48,613 bases of DNA, from the NCBI RefSeq assembly GCF_009696265.1, contig NZ_VUMH01000018.1:1-48613 (forward strand). The letters run 5' to 3'. How positions within the stretch are numbered: position 1 is the stretch's first letter; each line of letters begins with the position of its first letter. Positions 1-8,827 of the stretch are shown here, in pieces. Source of the stretch: Desulfovibrio porci (GTDB taxonomy: Bacteria > Desulfobacterota > Desulfovibrionia > Desulfovibrionales > Desulfovibrionaceae). The translations under genes were made by a program, and so were the position numbers. The notes beneath the pieces were generated by a model. The model saw only the letters and a program-made list of their open reading frames with translations, searched no databases and was not told where the DNA came from.

Positions 1-200
1 AACGACTTTTTTTCGTTTCGCGAACATTTTTTTCGCTGCGGTCAAAAGTTGTTGTTCAGTCGCGGGAAGTGGAAGATATCCAGACGCCCTCTCCCTGTCA
101 ACGCCTTTTTGTAAAATTTTCCTCACTAACTTGTCATCTTGCCCGAAAATCCGCATAAAACAAGGGGTAGCGGGCAGGCGAAGAGAGGCCCCGCGCGCAG
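1..200. other. Left-edge intergenic DNA, no gene seen
   Basis: No coding region of convincing length or composition is visible. The stretch is richer in A/T than the coding DNA to its right, with T-tracts in the first 40 bases. It may be the downstream end of a gene beyond the left edge plus the distal upstream region of the ArsR operon. Confidence 0.5.
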
Positions 201-201
201 T

Positions 202-275
202 ATATTTCGTTATCTGGCGAAACATGCTTGACATATCAGGCAAGCTTTCCTATATTTCGCTTCAGAACGAATTGA
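202..275 (+). promoter_or_regulatory. Metal-responsive promoter with duplicated ArsR/SmtB-type operator
   Basis: A near-consensus promoter has -35 TTGACA at 228-233, a 17-nt spacer and -10 TATATT at 251-256. Two copies of an interrupted palindrome, ATATTTCG-N8-CGAA, begin at 202 and 252, exactly 50 bp apart. One lies upstream of the -35, the other covers the -10 and the likely start of transcription. ArsR/SmtB repressors bind interrupted palindromes near the promoter, and the next gene encodes such a repressor, so autoregulation is the simplest reading. The promoter elements are seen directly; operator function is inferred. Confidence 0.65.
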
Positions 276-334
276 AAAAGATATTCATCTGCTAAAGACC
301 GGCCGCAACCCGTTGACCGGCAACGGAGATGCTC

Positions 335-766
335 ATGTTCAACTTTCTCAATCTGGTCCGCGCCTTGGGGGACGAGAGCCGCGTCCGCATACTCATGGCC
401 TTGCGCCACCGCCCTCTCTGCGTCTGCGAAGTCACCACACTGCTGGGTCTGGCGGCTTCGACCACCTCCAAGCATCTCTTCCTGCTGCGGCAGGCCCGAC
501 TAATTGAAAATATTAAGAAAGGCCGCTGGGTCTATTACCGCCTGCCGGAAAATCCCACGCCCAGCGTGCGCGACGCCCTGATCTGGCTGGAAAAAGAACT
601 GGCCGACACCCCGCAGATATTGCAGGACGCCGCCGCCCTGCCGGGCATCTTCCACAACAAGAACATCCACGCCTTTCTGGAACAAAAGCATATTCCCGCC
701 GCCACCTGCGACGCGCAGGACGCGGAAAACCAACACGTCCGCTCCGGGAGAAAGAACCATGTGTAA
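335..766 (+). CDS. ArsR/SmtB-family metal-sensing repressor
   Basis: A 143-residue winged-helix DNA-binding protein of the ArsR/SmtB family, whose members repress metal-efflux genes until a metal or metalloid binds. The N-terminal half is typical of the family (LVRALGDESRVRILMAL), followed by a cysteine pair in the LCVCEV motif at the alpha-3 helix, where ArsR/CadC-type sensors bind metal. The recognition helix reads STTSKHLFLLRQARLI. The tail carries further His and Cys residues that could add ligands. Start: ATG 335 is preferred because GGAG at 325-328 lies 6 nt before it; an in-frame ATG at 329 sits on top of that site. It overlaps the efflux ATPase by 8 nt, so the two are co-translated and the ATPase is the likely target. 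The metal is not determinable from sequence. Confidence 0.9.
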   Translation: MFNFLNLVRALGDESRVRILMALRHRPLCVCEVTTLLGLAASTTSKHLFLLRQARLIENIKKGRWVYYRLPENPTPSVRDALIWLEKELADTPQILQDAAALPGIFHNKNIHAFLEQKHIPAATCDAQDAENQHVRSGRKNHV

Positions 767-2702
767 TACCTGCAGTATTGACGACCACCATTGCTCCTGC
801 ACCGCCTGCTCCGGCCAGGATCACGATCACGAACATGAGGTCGGCGGCGAACGCCGGGAACTGCTGCTCATGGGCGTTTCCGCCGTGCTTTTCGCCGTGG
901 GTATGCTGGCGGACGCTTGGCTGGAAACCTTTCTGCCGGTCTGGCTGGTGACAGGCCTCTGCTATGTGCTGCCCTACGCGCTCTGCGGCTACGACGTGCT
1001 CCGTCAGATGCTGCGCAATATCGCACGCGGAGATATTTTTAATGAATTCACTTTGATGGGCGGCGCAACCATCGCGGCTATCGCCCTGGGCCAGTTGCCC
1101 GAGGCTGTGGGCGTGATGCTTTTTTACCGCATCGGCGAATTTATGCAGGAACGCGCTGCCGGTAATTCGCGCCGTTCCGTCAAGGCTCTGCTGGCGGCCC
1201 GTCCCACCACGGCCCACGAAATGCTGGCCGACGGCGCCACGCGTGACGTGAGCCCCGAGGCTCTGGGACCGGGCAGCCGCATTCTGGTCCGGCCCGGCGA
1301 AAAAATTCCGCTGGACGGCAAAGTGCTGGAAGGCGAATCCCAGGTGGACGCCTCGCCCCTGACCGGCGAATCCGTGCCTGTGCGCATGGTTCCCGGCGGA
1401 CAGGTCCATGCCGGAACCATCAACCTGAACGGCGCGCTGACCGTGGAAGTGACGGCCCCCTTCGCGGAGTCCTCCATCGCCCGTGTTCTGGAAATGGTGG
1501 AAAACGCCGCCGCGCGCAAGGCTCCCACCGAGCGTTTCATCACCCGTCTGGCGCGCTGGTACACCCCGGCGGTGAGCGGCCTGGCCCTGCTGGTGGCCGT
1601 ACTGCCGCCGCTTTTCGGGCTGGGAAGTTTTCAGGAATGGATTTACCGCGCCCTCGTGCTGCTGGTCATTTCCTGCCCCTGCGCCCTGCTCATTTCCATC
1701 CCGCTGGGCTACTTCGGCGGCATCGGCGCGGCGTCGCGCCGGGGCATACTGATCAAGGGCGGCGCGGTGCTGGACAACCTGCGCGACATCCGCGTGGCCG
1801 CCTTTGACAAGACCGGCACCCTCACCGAAGGCGTGTTCGAGGTCAATGCCGTGCTGCCCGCGCCCGGCGTCAGCCGCGAGGAATTGCTGGCCGCCGCGTC
1901 CCTGGCCGAAAGCCGCTCCAACCACCCCATCGCCCGCTCCGTGCTGCGCGCCGCCCAGGCGGCGGGCAGCGCCCCTGACGGCGGCGCCATCACGGACATG
2001 CGTGAAATCGCGGGCAAGGGTGTGGAAGTGACCGCCGACGGCGCGCAACTGCTGGCGGGCAATGCGGCCCTGCTGGAGGCCCATGACATTACGCCCCTGC
2101 CGGTGGACATGCCCGGCAGTGTAGTACAGGTGGCCCGCAACGGCCGCGCGCTGGGCGCGCTGGTGGTGTCGGACCGGATCAAGCCGCAGGCTCCCGGCGC
2201 GCTGGAAGCCCTGCGCCGCCTGGGCGTGGACGTGCTGGCCATGCTCACCGGCGACCGCGAAAGCCAGGCCAGGCCCGTGGCAAAGGAATTGGGGCTGGAT
2301 GTGCTCAAGGCCGACCTGCTGCCCGAGGACAAGGCCAGCGCCCTGGAAGCGCTGGGACCCGCGCGCCATACCCTGATGGTGGGCGACGGCATCAACGACG
2401 CGCCGGTGCTGGCCACCGCCGGGGTGGGCGTGGCCATGGGCGGCCTGGGCGCTGAAGCGGCCATTGAAACCGCCGATGTGGTCATCCTGGACGACAACCC
2501 CCAGCGCCTGCCGGAACTGCTGCGCATCGCCCGGCGCACCCGGCGCATCGTCTGGGAGAACATCATCCTGGCCCTAGGCATCAAGGGATTATTCATGGCC
2601 CTGGGCATCGTGGGCCTTTCCGGCCTGTGGGAAGCGGTCTTTGCGGATGTGGGCGTGGCCCTGCTGGCCGTGCTCAACGCCTCACGCGCCGGACGGATGT
2701 AA
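759..2702 (+). CDS. cadA: P1B-type heavy-metal-exporting ATPase (Zn/Cd/Pb class)
   Basis: A 647-residue inner-membrane P-type ATPase that uses ATP to export soft divalent metals. Visible motifs: the CPC metal-site motif in SCPCAL (Cys306, Cys308), the phosphorylation site DKTGTLT (Asp350), the HP motif (His389-Pro390), the TGD/T loop (LTGESVPV in the actuator domain), and the hinge GDGIND (around Asp543). CPC with no long C-terminal extension fits the ZntA/CadA group. The N-terminus lacks a GMTCxxC heavy-metal-associated domain. Instead the first 27 residues hold five Cys and five His, a short chelating tail that may replace it. GGAG lies 8 nt before the ATG. It follows the ArsR-type repressor with an 8-nt overlap and ends before a strong terminator. 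Zn, Cd or Pb cannot be told apart here; cadA or zntA would both be acceptable names. Confidence 0.92.
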   Translation: MCNTCSIDDHHCSCTACSGQDHDHEHEVGGERRELLLMGVSAVLFAVGMLADAWLETFLPVWLVTGLCYVLPYALCGYDVLRQMLRNIARGDIFNEFTLMGGATIAAIALGQLPEAVGVMLFYRIGEFMQERAAGNSRRSVKALLAARPTTAHEMLADGATRDVSPEALGPGSRILVRPGEKIPLDGKVLEGESQVDASPLTGESVPVRMVPGGQVHAGTINLNGALTVEVTAPFAESSIARVLEMVENAAARKAPTERFITRLARWYTPAVSGLALLVAVLPPLFGLGSFQEWIYRALVLLVISCPCALLISIPLGYFGGIGAASRRGILIKGGAVLDNLRDIRVAAFDKTGTLTEGVFEVNAVLPAPGVSREELLAAASLAESRSNHPIARSVLRAAQAAGSAPDGGAITDMREIAGKGVEVTADGAQLLAGNAALLEAHDITPLPVDMPGSVVQVARNGRALGALVVSDRIKPQAPGALEALRRLGVDVLAMLTGDRESQARPVAKELGLDVLKADLLPEDKASALEALGPARHTLMVGDGINDAPVLATAGVGVAMGGLGAEAAIETADVVILDDNPQRLPELLRIARRTRRIVWENIILALGIKGLFMALGIVGLSGLWEAVFADVGVALLAVLNASRAGRM

Positions 2703-2732
2703 AAGCGTGGAAGATGGGCGACTGATCCGGCA

Positions 2733-2776
2733 GATATGAAAAGGGCGGAGGCTTTAGCCGCCGCCCTTTTCATATC
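2733..2776. terminator. Bidirectional intrinsic terminator
   Basis: A perfect 16-bp inverted repeat has arms 2733-2748 and 2761-2776. The 12-nt centre can pair further (GGC TTTA GCC). The arms carry A-tracts on one side and T-tracts on the other (AAAAGGGCGG and CCGCCCTTTT), so it can end transcription both from the efflux ATPase on the left and from the convergent phosphoesterase on the right. Confidence 0.9.
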
Positions 2777-2787
2777 CGGCTTCGCGT

Positions 2788-3999
2788 TCAGGCAGGCCGT
2801 GCGGCGGCGCAGCGCAAGGTGATGAGCGCGATTTCCGAGGGCACGCCCACGCGCAGGGGAAAGCCGTTCCAAAGGCCCGCGCCGGAACTGACGTACAGCG
2901 GCATGCCCGCAACCCGGTACCAGCCCCGCACATAGCCTTTGTTGAACAGGGCCACCACGGTGCTCAGGCCCGGCGCGTGGCCGCCGTGGGTATGGCCGGA
3001 AAGCTGCAAATCCATCCTGTTTCGGGCGTTGCGCGCGGCATTGCCCGGCCTGTGGTCAAGCAGAATGCGCACCGCCCCGTCCGGCGCTCCGGCCAGGGCC
3101 GCCGCCAGATCCGGTTCGGGCAGGTTGAAACGGGCGGCCACCGGATCGGTGACCCCGGCCAGCACCAGTTCATGCCCGCGTATCCCGAGCACCTGATGGT
3201 TGTTCAGCAGCATGCTCATGCCCAGATCGGGAAAAATCTCCGTCCAGGCCTTGAACCCGCTGTAATATTCGTGGTTGCCCGCGCAGGCCAGCACGCCGTG
3301 CCGGGCGCGCAGACGGCGCAGTTCCGCCACGCTTTCCGCGCGCGCCGCGGGCAAGCCGTCCACCATGTCCCCGGTCAGAACCACCACATCCGCCGCCTGG
3401 GCGTTGACCCTGTCCACCACGGCCCTGACCCACTCCCTGCCCAGCAGCGGACTCACATGCAGATCACTGATCTGCGCCAGCCTGAGGCCGTCCAGAGCCG
3501 CAGGCAGCCGGGGCAGAATGACTTCCCGTTGCCGGACCTCGGGAACGACCACGGCTTCATGGACGCCATAGGCCGTGGGGGCCAGAACCAGACCCGCCAG
3601 CGAGGCGCGGCCCAGAACGGAAGCCGGAGCGACGGCCAGGCTCGAAGCCAGAAAACGCCGCCTGCCGGAAGAAAAAACAGGGCTTTGCCGCTTCTCCCGC
3701 CGCAAGGCGTGCCCCGCCCAACGAACGAACCGAACTCCCAAGCGGACAATATCCCGGATCAGCGTCAGCGCGAAAAGAAAAAGCAGACTGCTGAACAGCC
3801 AGCCCTGAAGCATCAACACCCACGACGGCAGATTAGGCGCGGACAGCCCGCCGAAAAAAAAACCGTTCAAAAGGTATTCCTGCGAGGCAAGAAAAAGCGC
3901 GGCTCCGGCCGCAGCCTTACCGGCGCGGCTCAGGCCCGACGGCAGCACCAGCCGGAAAAACAGATATAAAAAAAGTACAAAGGCAGGCAGATAGAGCAT
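2788..3999 (-). CDS. Membrane-anchored calcineurin-like metallophosphoesterase
   Basis: A 403-residue protein with about three hydrophobic helices in residues 1-90, a further hydrophobic stretch near 117-145, and a metallophosphoesterase domain from about residue 170. The metal-binding signature is complete: SDLH at 178-181, GD at 210-211, GNHE at 241-244, and GHTH at 335-338. Overall it resembles YaeI/YkuE-type phosphodiesterases, some of which act on lipid-linked or nucleotide phosphates. The substrate cannot be told from sequence. The catalytic domain most likely sits at one face of the inner membrane. It is the last gene of a leftward run and is followed directly by the bidirectional terminator. 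The start is an ATG with GGAGG about 11 nt upstream. Confidence 0.85.
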   Translation of the reverse strand: MLYLPAFVLFLYLFFRLVLPSGLSRAGKAAAGAALFLASQEYLLNGFFFGGLSAPNLPSWVLMLQGWLFSSLLFLFALTLIRDIVRLGVRFVRWAGHALRREKRQSPVFSSGRRRFLASSLAVAPASVLGRASLAGLVLAPTAYGVHEAVVVPEVRQREVILPRLPAALDGLRLAQISDLHVSPLLGREWVRAVVDRVNAQAADVVVLTGDMVDGLPAARAESVAELRRLRARHGVLACAGNHEYYSGFKAWTEIFPDLGMSMLLNNHQVLGIRGHELVLAGVTDPVAARFNLPEPDLAAALAGAPDGAVRILLDHRPGNAARNARNRMDLQLSGHTHGGHAPGLSTVVALFNKGYVRGWYRVAGMPLYVSSGAGLWNGFPLRVGVPSEIALITLRCAAARPA

Positions 4000-4085
4000 T
4001 ACAGGGCGGCCTCCTCAATGGGGTCGGAATCAGAGAGAATTGTGACGCGGACAGGCCGGGCGGCCGGAAGCGGCGCAGCCCCGTC

Positions 4086-4451
4086 TCAGGCCGACTCGTG
4101 GCCCGCCCGCTTCAAGGCGGCCAGAGCCTCGGCAAGCTTCTCGCGCTTCACCAGAATATAATCCGTGGCGTAAGTGGATACGGCGAAGATGCTGATGCCG
4201 CAACGCGCCAGCAACCCGGACAGTTCGGCCAGCACGCCCACCTGGGAAAAATCCAGCGTGCCTTCAATGCGAAAGGCCTTCCAGCCGTCCTCGCGGGCCG
4301 GGGCGTCGTCCGGCGCGGCCGCAGTCCGGCAAACCAGAGAAAGCTCCCGATCCGTCTTGCCCACAAAGATAAAATCATCCGTAAAATCAATGTGTTTCAG
4401 GCTATGCACCTGGCAGACGGAAAACTCGCCATCCAGAACCGTGATGATCAT
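4086..4451 (-). CDS. ACT-domain protein (CASTOR/ACT_7-like)
   Basis: A 121-residue soluble protein of the small stand-alone ACT type. The second half (LDFSQVGVLAELSGLLARCGISIFAVST) is a standard ACT beta-alpha-beta unit of the kind that binds amino acids in aspartate kinases and in CASTOR-type sensors. The ending YATDYILVKREKLAEALAALK is typical of this group. The likely role is amino-acid sensing rather than catalysis; neither ligand nor partner is known. It sits 12 nt downstream of the YczE-like gene and is probably transcribed with it. Confidence 0.8.
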   Translation of the reverse strand: MIITVLDGEFSVCQVHSLKHIDFTDDFIFVGKTDRELSLVCRTAAAPDDAPAREDGWKAFRIEGTLDFSQVGVLAELSGLLARCGISIFAVSTYATDYILVKREKLAEALAALKRAGHESA

Positions 4452-4463
4452 ATCCGCCCCCTC

Positions 4464-5135
4464 TCAATGCCGAATCAGTTTTCTGCCGTGGAAAAAGGGC
4501 GTCAGATGGCGCGTCCAGCGGGAGAAAAAGCGGACGCAGAAGCCGGTCAGCACGGCGACGATCACCGTGCCCTCGCGCAGACCCACCACAGTGTGCAGGA
4601 CGGCAAAGGCCAGACCGGCGGCCACGGCCACCAGGGAAAGGTCAAAAAGCATCTTGATGTTGCCGAAAATCTTCCGTGTGCGGTAGGCGATGGCGATGAC
4701 GACGCCCTCGCCGGGCAGCACGGTGGCGTCGCTGACGATTTCCAGGCTGACGCCCAAGCCCAGCACGGCGCAGCCGACCAGGCAGAGCAATATCTGCAGC
4801 GGATAGACGTCGGTAATCAGAGGCCGGGTCAGCCACATGCAGAGGTCGATGAACACGCTGAACATCAGCACCGCCGGAAGCTGCAAAAGATGCAAGACGG
4901 AAAATTCCTTCCAGAGCAGAAGCTTCTGGGCGGCCACAAGCAGGATATTAAGCAGAAAAGTGGCCGCGCCCAGACTGAGCGAAAAAATGGCGCCCAAGGC
5001 GAACGGCAGGCTGGTGATGGGCGTGGTGCCCAGGTTGGCGTTGGTGACCAGGGCGATACCCATAGCCATGATAAAGGAAGCGACGCAAAAACCGGCGTAA
5101 CGCCGGACAGGATTCTTTTTCTTCATTGGCGACAC
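4464..5135 (-). CDS. YczE/YyaS/YitT-type integral membrane protein
   Basis: A 223-residue inner-membrane protein with about five to six hydrophobic segments. The N-terminal part (GFCVASFIMAMGIALVTNANLGTTPITSLPFAL) matches the YczE-like family, with the usual GTTP turn after the first helix. A later segment (SLEIVSDATVLPGEGVVIAI) is also characteristic. Function in this family is unknown; some members lie near regulators or transporters. It begins 7 nt after the ruvB stop codon, so it is read on the same transcript as ruvAB without an obvious functional tie. Confidence 0.78.
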   Translation of the reverse strand: MSPMKKKNPVRRYAGFCVASFIMAMGIALVTNANLGTTPITSLPFALGAIFSLSLGAATFLLNILLVAAQKLLLWKEFSVLHLLQLPAVLMFSVFIDLCMWLTRPLITDVYPLQILLCLVGCAVLGLGVSLEIVSDATVLPGEGVVIAIAYRTRKIFGNIKMLFDLSLVAVAAGLAFAVLHTVVGLREGTVIVAVLTGFCVRFFSRWTRHLTPFFHGRKLIRH

Positions 5136-5142
5136 TGGTAGT

Positions 5143-6132
5143 TCAGGAGAGCAGCAATTTCAAATGCTTGTATGCCCTGGCCGTGGCCATGCGGCCGCGC
5201 GGCGTGCGCTTGAGAAAGCCGCACTGGATCAGGTAGGGTTCGTAAATGTCCTCAATGGTCCGCACTTCCTCGGAGCAGGCCACGGCCAGGGTTTTAATGC
5301 CCACAGGCCCGCCGTCGTAGTGCGTGATCAGCACTTCCAGCAGCTTGCGGTCCATCTGGTCCAGGCCGTGCTCGTCCACATCCATGCGCTTGAGAGCGGA
5401 GGAGGCTTCCCCGCCCGTGACCTGTCCGTTGCCGTGGACCAGGGCGAAATCCCGCACCCGGCGCAACAGGCGGTTGGCGATACGCGGCGTGCCGCGCGCG
5501 CGGCGGCCGATCTCCTCCGCGCCTTCCGGGGTCACCTCCACGCCCAGAATGCGCGCCGTGCGTCGCACCACCCGGGCCAGGTCAGCGGGGCTGTAATATT
5601 CCAGCCGGGCCACGATGCCGAAGCGATCCCGCAGGGGCGAGGAGATCAGGCCCATGCGCGTGGTGGCTCCCACCAGGGTAAAGGGCTCCAGGTCGATCTT
5701 CACCGTGCGGGCCGCCGGGCCCTGGCCGATGACCAGATCCAGCTTGAAATCCTCCATGGCCGGATAGAGCACTTCCTCCACGGCAATGGGCATGCGGTGG
5801 ATTTCGTCCACAAAAAGGATGTCGTGGCGGCCCAGATTGGTCAGAATGGCCGCCAGGTCGCCGCTGCGCTCCAGCACCGGCCCCGAGGTGCAGACCAGAT
5901 TGACGCCCAGTTCGGAAGCCATGATCTGGGCCAGGGTGGTCTTGCCCAGCCCGGGATTGCCGTAAAAGAGGGTATGGTCCAGGGCCTTGCCCCGCTCCCG
6001 CGCGGCGTCCAGATAGACGCGCAGATTGGCGCGCAGTTCGTCCTGGCCGATAAAGTCGTCCAGGCTGCGCGGTCTGACGCTCTCGTCCAGACCGGCTGCC
6101 GCGTCCGGCGGGTTGCCGTCAAAATCCGTCAT
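5143..6132 (-). CDS. ruvB: Holliday junction branch-migration ATPase RuvB
   Basis: A 329-residue AAA+ motor that, with RuvA, drives branch migration of Holliday junctions in recombinational repair. Motifs seen: Walker [10 protein letters not shown], Walker [11 protein letters not shown], sensor I GATTRMG, and the arginine-finger region SPLRDRFGI. The C-terminal winged helix ([21 protein letters not shown]) is present. Length is normal for the family. The first A of its ATG is the last base of the ruvA stop codon (TGATG), a classic coupled pair. ruvC is not next to it. Confidence 0.98.
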   Translation of the reverse strand: MTDFDGNPPDAAAGLDESVRPRSLDDFIGQDELRANLRVYLDAARERGKALDHTLFYGNPGLGKTTLAQIMASELGVNLVCTSGPVLERSGDLAAILTNLGRHDILFVDEIHRMPIAVEEVLYPAMEDFKLDLVIGQGPAARTVKIDLEPFTLVGATTRMGLISSPLRDRFGIVARLEYYSPADLARVVRRTARILGVEVTPEGAEEIGRRARGTPRIANRLLRRVRDFALVHGNGQVTGGEASSALKRMDVDEHGLDQMDRKLLEVLITHYDGGPVGIKTLAVACSEEVRTIEDIYEPYLIQCGFLKRTPRGRMATARAYKHLKLLLS

Positions 6133-6743
6133 CAGGCTCTCCCTCTGGCCAGCGCCTTGAGCGCGGCCCTGAGCGCCCCGGTCACGTCCAGATCCGGCTC
6201 TTCATGCAACAGCTTTTTGACCAGAGGCGCGCATTCCTCTTCGGCATAGCCAAGATTGGCGAGGCCGTCCAGCACGTCCCGGAACACCGAGCCGGGCTGT
6301 CCGCCCACAAGCAACGCGGCGGCCTGGGGCGTGTCCTCCACCTTGAGCTTGTACTTGAGCTCCAGAAAAACGTGCTGGGCCGTCTTCTTGCCGATGCCCG
6401 ACACGCGCGTCAGGGCCAGCACGTCGTCCTCCAGCACCAAGCGGCGCAGGTCGTCGGGCCGGAAAATGGACAAAATGGCCAGGGCCGTGCGCGCGCCCAC
6501 CTTGGAGATGGACACCAGCACCTCAAAGGTCTGGCGTTCCTCAAAGGAGGCGAAGCCGAACAGCTCCAGGGCGTCCTCGCGCACGGCCAAACTGGTGTAC
6601 AGCGCCACGGAGCCGCCCTTGCCGGGCAGGGCCGCCAGGGTGTGGGCGGGCAGGGCCACTTCGTAGCCCACCCCGCCTTCCGTGACCACAAGGCAGGCAT
6701 TGCCCCAGACTTCGGCCAGGCGGCCTTCAATATATGCGATCAT
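6132..6743 (-). CDS. ruvA: Holliday junction DNA-binding protein RuvA
   Basis: A 203-residue protein that forms the tetrameric platform on Holliday junctions and loads RuvB. The N-terminal OB fold begins [12 protein letters not shown]. Two helix-hairpin-helix motifs are visible ([15 protein letters not shown] and [17 protein letters not shown]), followed by an acidic linker and the C-terminal RuvB-binding three-helix domain. Length and domain order match the family. A gap of 160 bp separates it from the upstream EamA-like gene, so it may have its own promoter there, though I could not identify one with confidence. Confidence 0.98.
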   Translation of the reverse strand: MIAYIEGRLAEVWGNACLVVTEGGVGYEVALPAHTLAALPGKGGSVALYTSLAVREDALELFGFASFEERQTFEVLVSISKVGARTALAILSIFRPDDLRRLVLEDDVLALTRVSGIGKKTAQHVFLELKYKLKVEDTPQAAALLVGGQPGSVFRDVLDGLANLGYAEEECAPLVKKLLHEEPDLDVTGALRAALKALARGRA

Positions 6744-6903
6744 ACAACTCTCGGATTATGCGCGCAGCCGCGCGGAACTCGGGCGGCTGCCGCTTCCCCG
6801 CCGCCTTACGGAGACGGGAACCATGTTAAATGAATGCAAAACAGCGTTTTTTGCAAGTCCCGGAGCCGTCCCCGCAGCAGCCGCCCACGAAGCCGAACCG
6901 GTT

Positions 6904-7317
6904 TCAGAGCAGCAGCACCAAGGAACCCGCCGTGATCAGCAGACCGCCCACAATGACCTTCAGGCTGACGGGTTCATGCAGAAAAAGCATGGCCAGAATC
7001 ATGGCCAGCGGAACGCTGAGCTTGTCCACGGGCGCGACCCTAGAAACGTCGCCCAGTTGCAGGGCCTTGAAATAACACAGCCAGGAAAGGCCCGTGGCCA
7101 AGGCCGAAAGCAGCAGAAAAAGCAGCGTGTGACCGTCAAGGCTTCTGATGCCTCTGGCCGCGCCGGTGCAGAACACAATGCCCCAGGTCAGCACCAGAAT
7201 AAAGCTTGTCCTGATGGCTGTGGCCAGATTGGAGTCCACGTTCCCCACGCCCATCTTGGCAAAAATGGCCGTCAGAGCGGCGAAAAAGGCGGCTCCCACG
7301 GCGTAGACGCCCCACAT
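6904..7317 (-). CDS. EamA/DMT-type small membrane protein
   Basis: A 137-residue protein with four hydrophobic helices, equal to a single EamA repeat rather than the doubled, ten-helix drug/metabolite transporters. The motif near the C-terminus (DVSRVAPVDKLSVPLAMILAM) is typical of the short EamA group, which probably works as a dimer. The transported compound is unknown. Start: TTG 7326, ATG 7323 and ATG 7317 are all in frame. GGAGG at 7327-7331 is 9 nt from ATG 7317 but only 3 nt from ATG 7323, so 7317 is preferred. It directly follows moaA on the same strand. Confidence 0.75.
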   Translation of the reverse strand: MWGVYAVGAAFFAALTAIFAKMGVGNVDSNLATAIRTSFILVLTWGIVFCTGAARGIRSLDGHTLLFLLLSALATGLSWLCYFKALQLGDVSRVAPVDKLSVPLAMILAMLFLHEPVSLKVIVGGLLITAGSLVLLL

Positions 7318-7322
7318 GGTCA

Positions 7323-8327
7323 TCAACCTCCGATGCCGACCATCTGCCGCGCCGCCACGGCCGCTCCCTCGCGCCGGGCGCGCAGCAGGTCCGCGCCCAC
7401 GGGCTTGTCCGCGCAGGCCCGACGGATCACCCCCGCCAGCGCTTCATCCGTAATCCGGGGGTGACGCAGCAGACCGCGCAGGCGATATTCCTTGTCCGCG
7501 AACAGACAGGTGCGCAAGGCTCCCTCGCTGGTCAGACGTAGGCGGTTGCAGGTCAGGCAGAAATGGTTGGTCAGGGGCGAAATGAAGCCCAGCCGCCCCA
7601 GGCCGCCCTCAATGCGGTACATGCGGGCCGGGCCGGATTCGGCCTCCGCGCCCGCTTCCACGGGGATCAGGCGCGCGCGGCGCGCGGCCTCTTCCCGGAT
7701 GTCGTCGGCGGACCAGAAATTCTCAGGGCTCCAGAGCGTACCGCTGCCCATGGGCATGAATTCGATGAAGCGCAGGTCCAGGGGCATGCTCCGGGCCGCA
7801 TGCACAAAGTCGTCCATCTGTCCGTCGTTGACGCCGCGCATGGCCACCACGTTGATCTTCACCCGGATGCCTGCCGCCAGCAAGCCGTCCAGCGCGCTCA
7901 GCACCGAAGGCAGCATGTCCCGCCCCGTGACCCGCGCGAAGGTGGCGCGGTCAAAGCTGTCCAGGGAAAGATTCACCGCGCTCATGCCGATACGCTGCAG
8001 CAGGGGGATGTGCGGCTCCAGCAGCGTGCCGTTGGTGGTGACGCGCAGGTCCATGTCCGGAAAACGCCCGCGCAGCATGGCCAGGAACGCCTCGCAGCCC
8101 TTGCGGGCAAAGGGTTCGCCGCCGGTCAGGCGCACCTTGCCGATGCCCAGGGCGGCGGCAATGCCCACCATGCGCGCCATTTCCTCATAGCGCAACACCT
8201 GCGCGTGGGGAATACAGCGCTGCCTGGCGTTGCTGCGGCAGTACAGACAGCGCAGATTGCAGCGGTCCGTCACGGAAAGGCGCAGATAGCGCACGCTGCG
8301 GCCGTGGCCGTCATGCAGGGCGCGCAT
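7323..8327 (-). CDS. moaA: GTP 3',8-cyclase MoaA (molybdenum cofactor biosynthesis)
   Basis: A 334-residue radical-SAM enzyme that makes 3',8-cyclo-7,8-dihydro-GTP, the first step to molybdopterin. The N-terminal SAM cluster motif is CNLRCLYC; the C-terminal second cluster is CLTCNRLRLTSEGALRTC, which binds GTP. GGEP and the TTNGTLL strand are also present. The product ends in GIGG, as expected for MoaA, whose C-terminal GG is functionally important. ATG 8327 is chosen because GGAGG lies 5 nt upstream; an earlier start at 8363 would add 12 unusual residues. Sulfate reducers need the cofactor for formate dehydrogenases, among others. Confidence 0.95.
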   Translation of the reverse strand: MRALHDGHGRSVRYLRLSVTDRCNLRCLYCRSNARQRCIPHAQVLRYEEMARMVGIAAALGIGKVRLTGGEPFARKGCEAFLAMLRGRFPDMDLRVTTNGTLLEPHIPLLQRIGMSAVNLSLDSFDRATFARVTGRDMLPSVLSALDGLLAAGIRVKINVVAMRGVNDGQMDDFVHAARSMPLDLRFIEFMPMGSGTLWSPENFWSADDIREEAARRARLIPVEAGAEAESGPARMYRIEGGLGRLGFISPLTNHFCLTCNRLRLTSEGALRTCLFADKEYRLRGLLRHPRITDEALAGVIRRACADKPVGADLLRARREGAAVAARQMVGIGG

Positions 8328-8392
8328 GGGCTCCTCCGTCGGCCGGACGCGTCCTGTTGCCAAGAACGCGAAATGGATTTACATCTGCCTGC

Positions 8393-8671
8393 ATGAAACA
8401 CCTGCTGCTTGGGGCGGCCATTGCGGGCTGCCTGGTTGTGCCGCTGACGGTCCTGGCGTGGGACGGTTTTGACGCCGCCACCACCGATCTCGTGGAAATA
8501 ACGCCCGACAGGCTGCCCTCTCAGGGCGACACTGTGGATGTCCGCAACTACGATACCGACGCCTCCCAGACCTGCCTTGTGGAAAGTGTGACCCGCAACG
8601 CCCGCACGGTGGAGGTGGTGGTGCGCACGCCCCAGGGACTCAAGCGCACCCTGGTCATGGAAGGGCGCTGA
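8393..8671 (+). CDS. Small exported DUF5334-like protein
   Basis: A 92-residue protein with a clear signal peptide (MKHLLLGAAIAGCLVVPLTVLA, likely cleaved before WDGFD). The mature part has the pattern WDGFD...LVEITPDRLPSQGDTVDVRNYD...VESVTRN-TVEVVV, which I recognise as DUF5334-like: a short beta-rich periplasmic protein of unknown function. It has a single cysteine in the mature part. The ATG at 8393 is chosen for the signal peptide; no strong ribosome site is visible, and an in-frame TTG lies at 8357. It is divergent from moaA, 65 bp away. Confidence 0.65.
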   Translation: MKHLLLGAAIAGCLVVPLTVLAWDGFDAATTDLVEITPDRLPSQGDTVDVRNYDTDASQTCLVESVTRNARTVEVVVRTPQGLKRTLVMEGR

Positions 8672-8827
8672 AAGCCCGCCCCACCAGAGCAATTTAACTT
8701 TACGATTAAGCTGGCGGCTGCGAGAGCAGCCACCCGCCACGAAAGCGTAAGCGCAATGTATTTACGCCGGTAAGCGCCGAAGTGGGCTTCAAATGTTACG
8801 AATCTACATTCTTAACATTAATTCGCT
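8672..8827. other. Intergenic gap with a small hairpin
   Basis: No gene is seen between these two convergent genes. A GC-rich hairpin (GGCTGC, loop GAGA, GCAGCC at 8716-8731) could act in termination, but no T-tract follows it. Confidence 0.35.

Noticed and set aside
513..2369. A 618-codon open reading on the minus strand opposite the metal ATPase
   Set aside because: It is antisense to a gene with all P-type ATPase motifs; its own composition (Gln, His, Gly, Arg-rich) is that of a GC-rich shadow frame.
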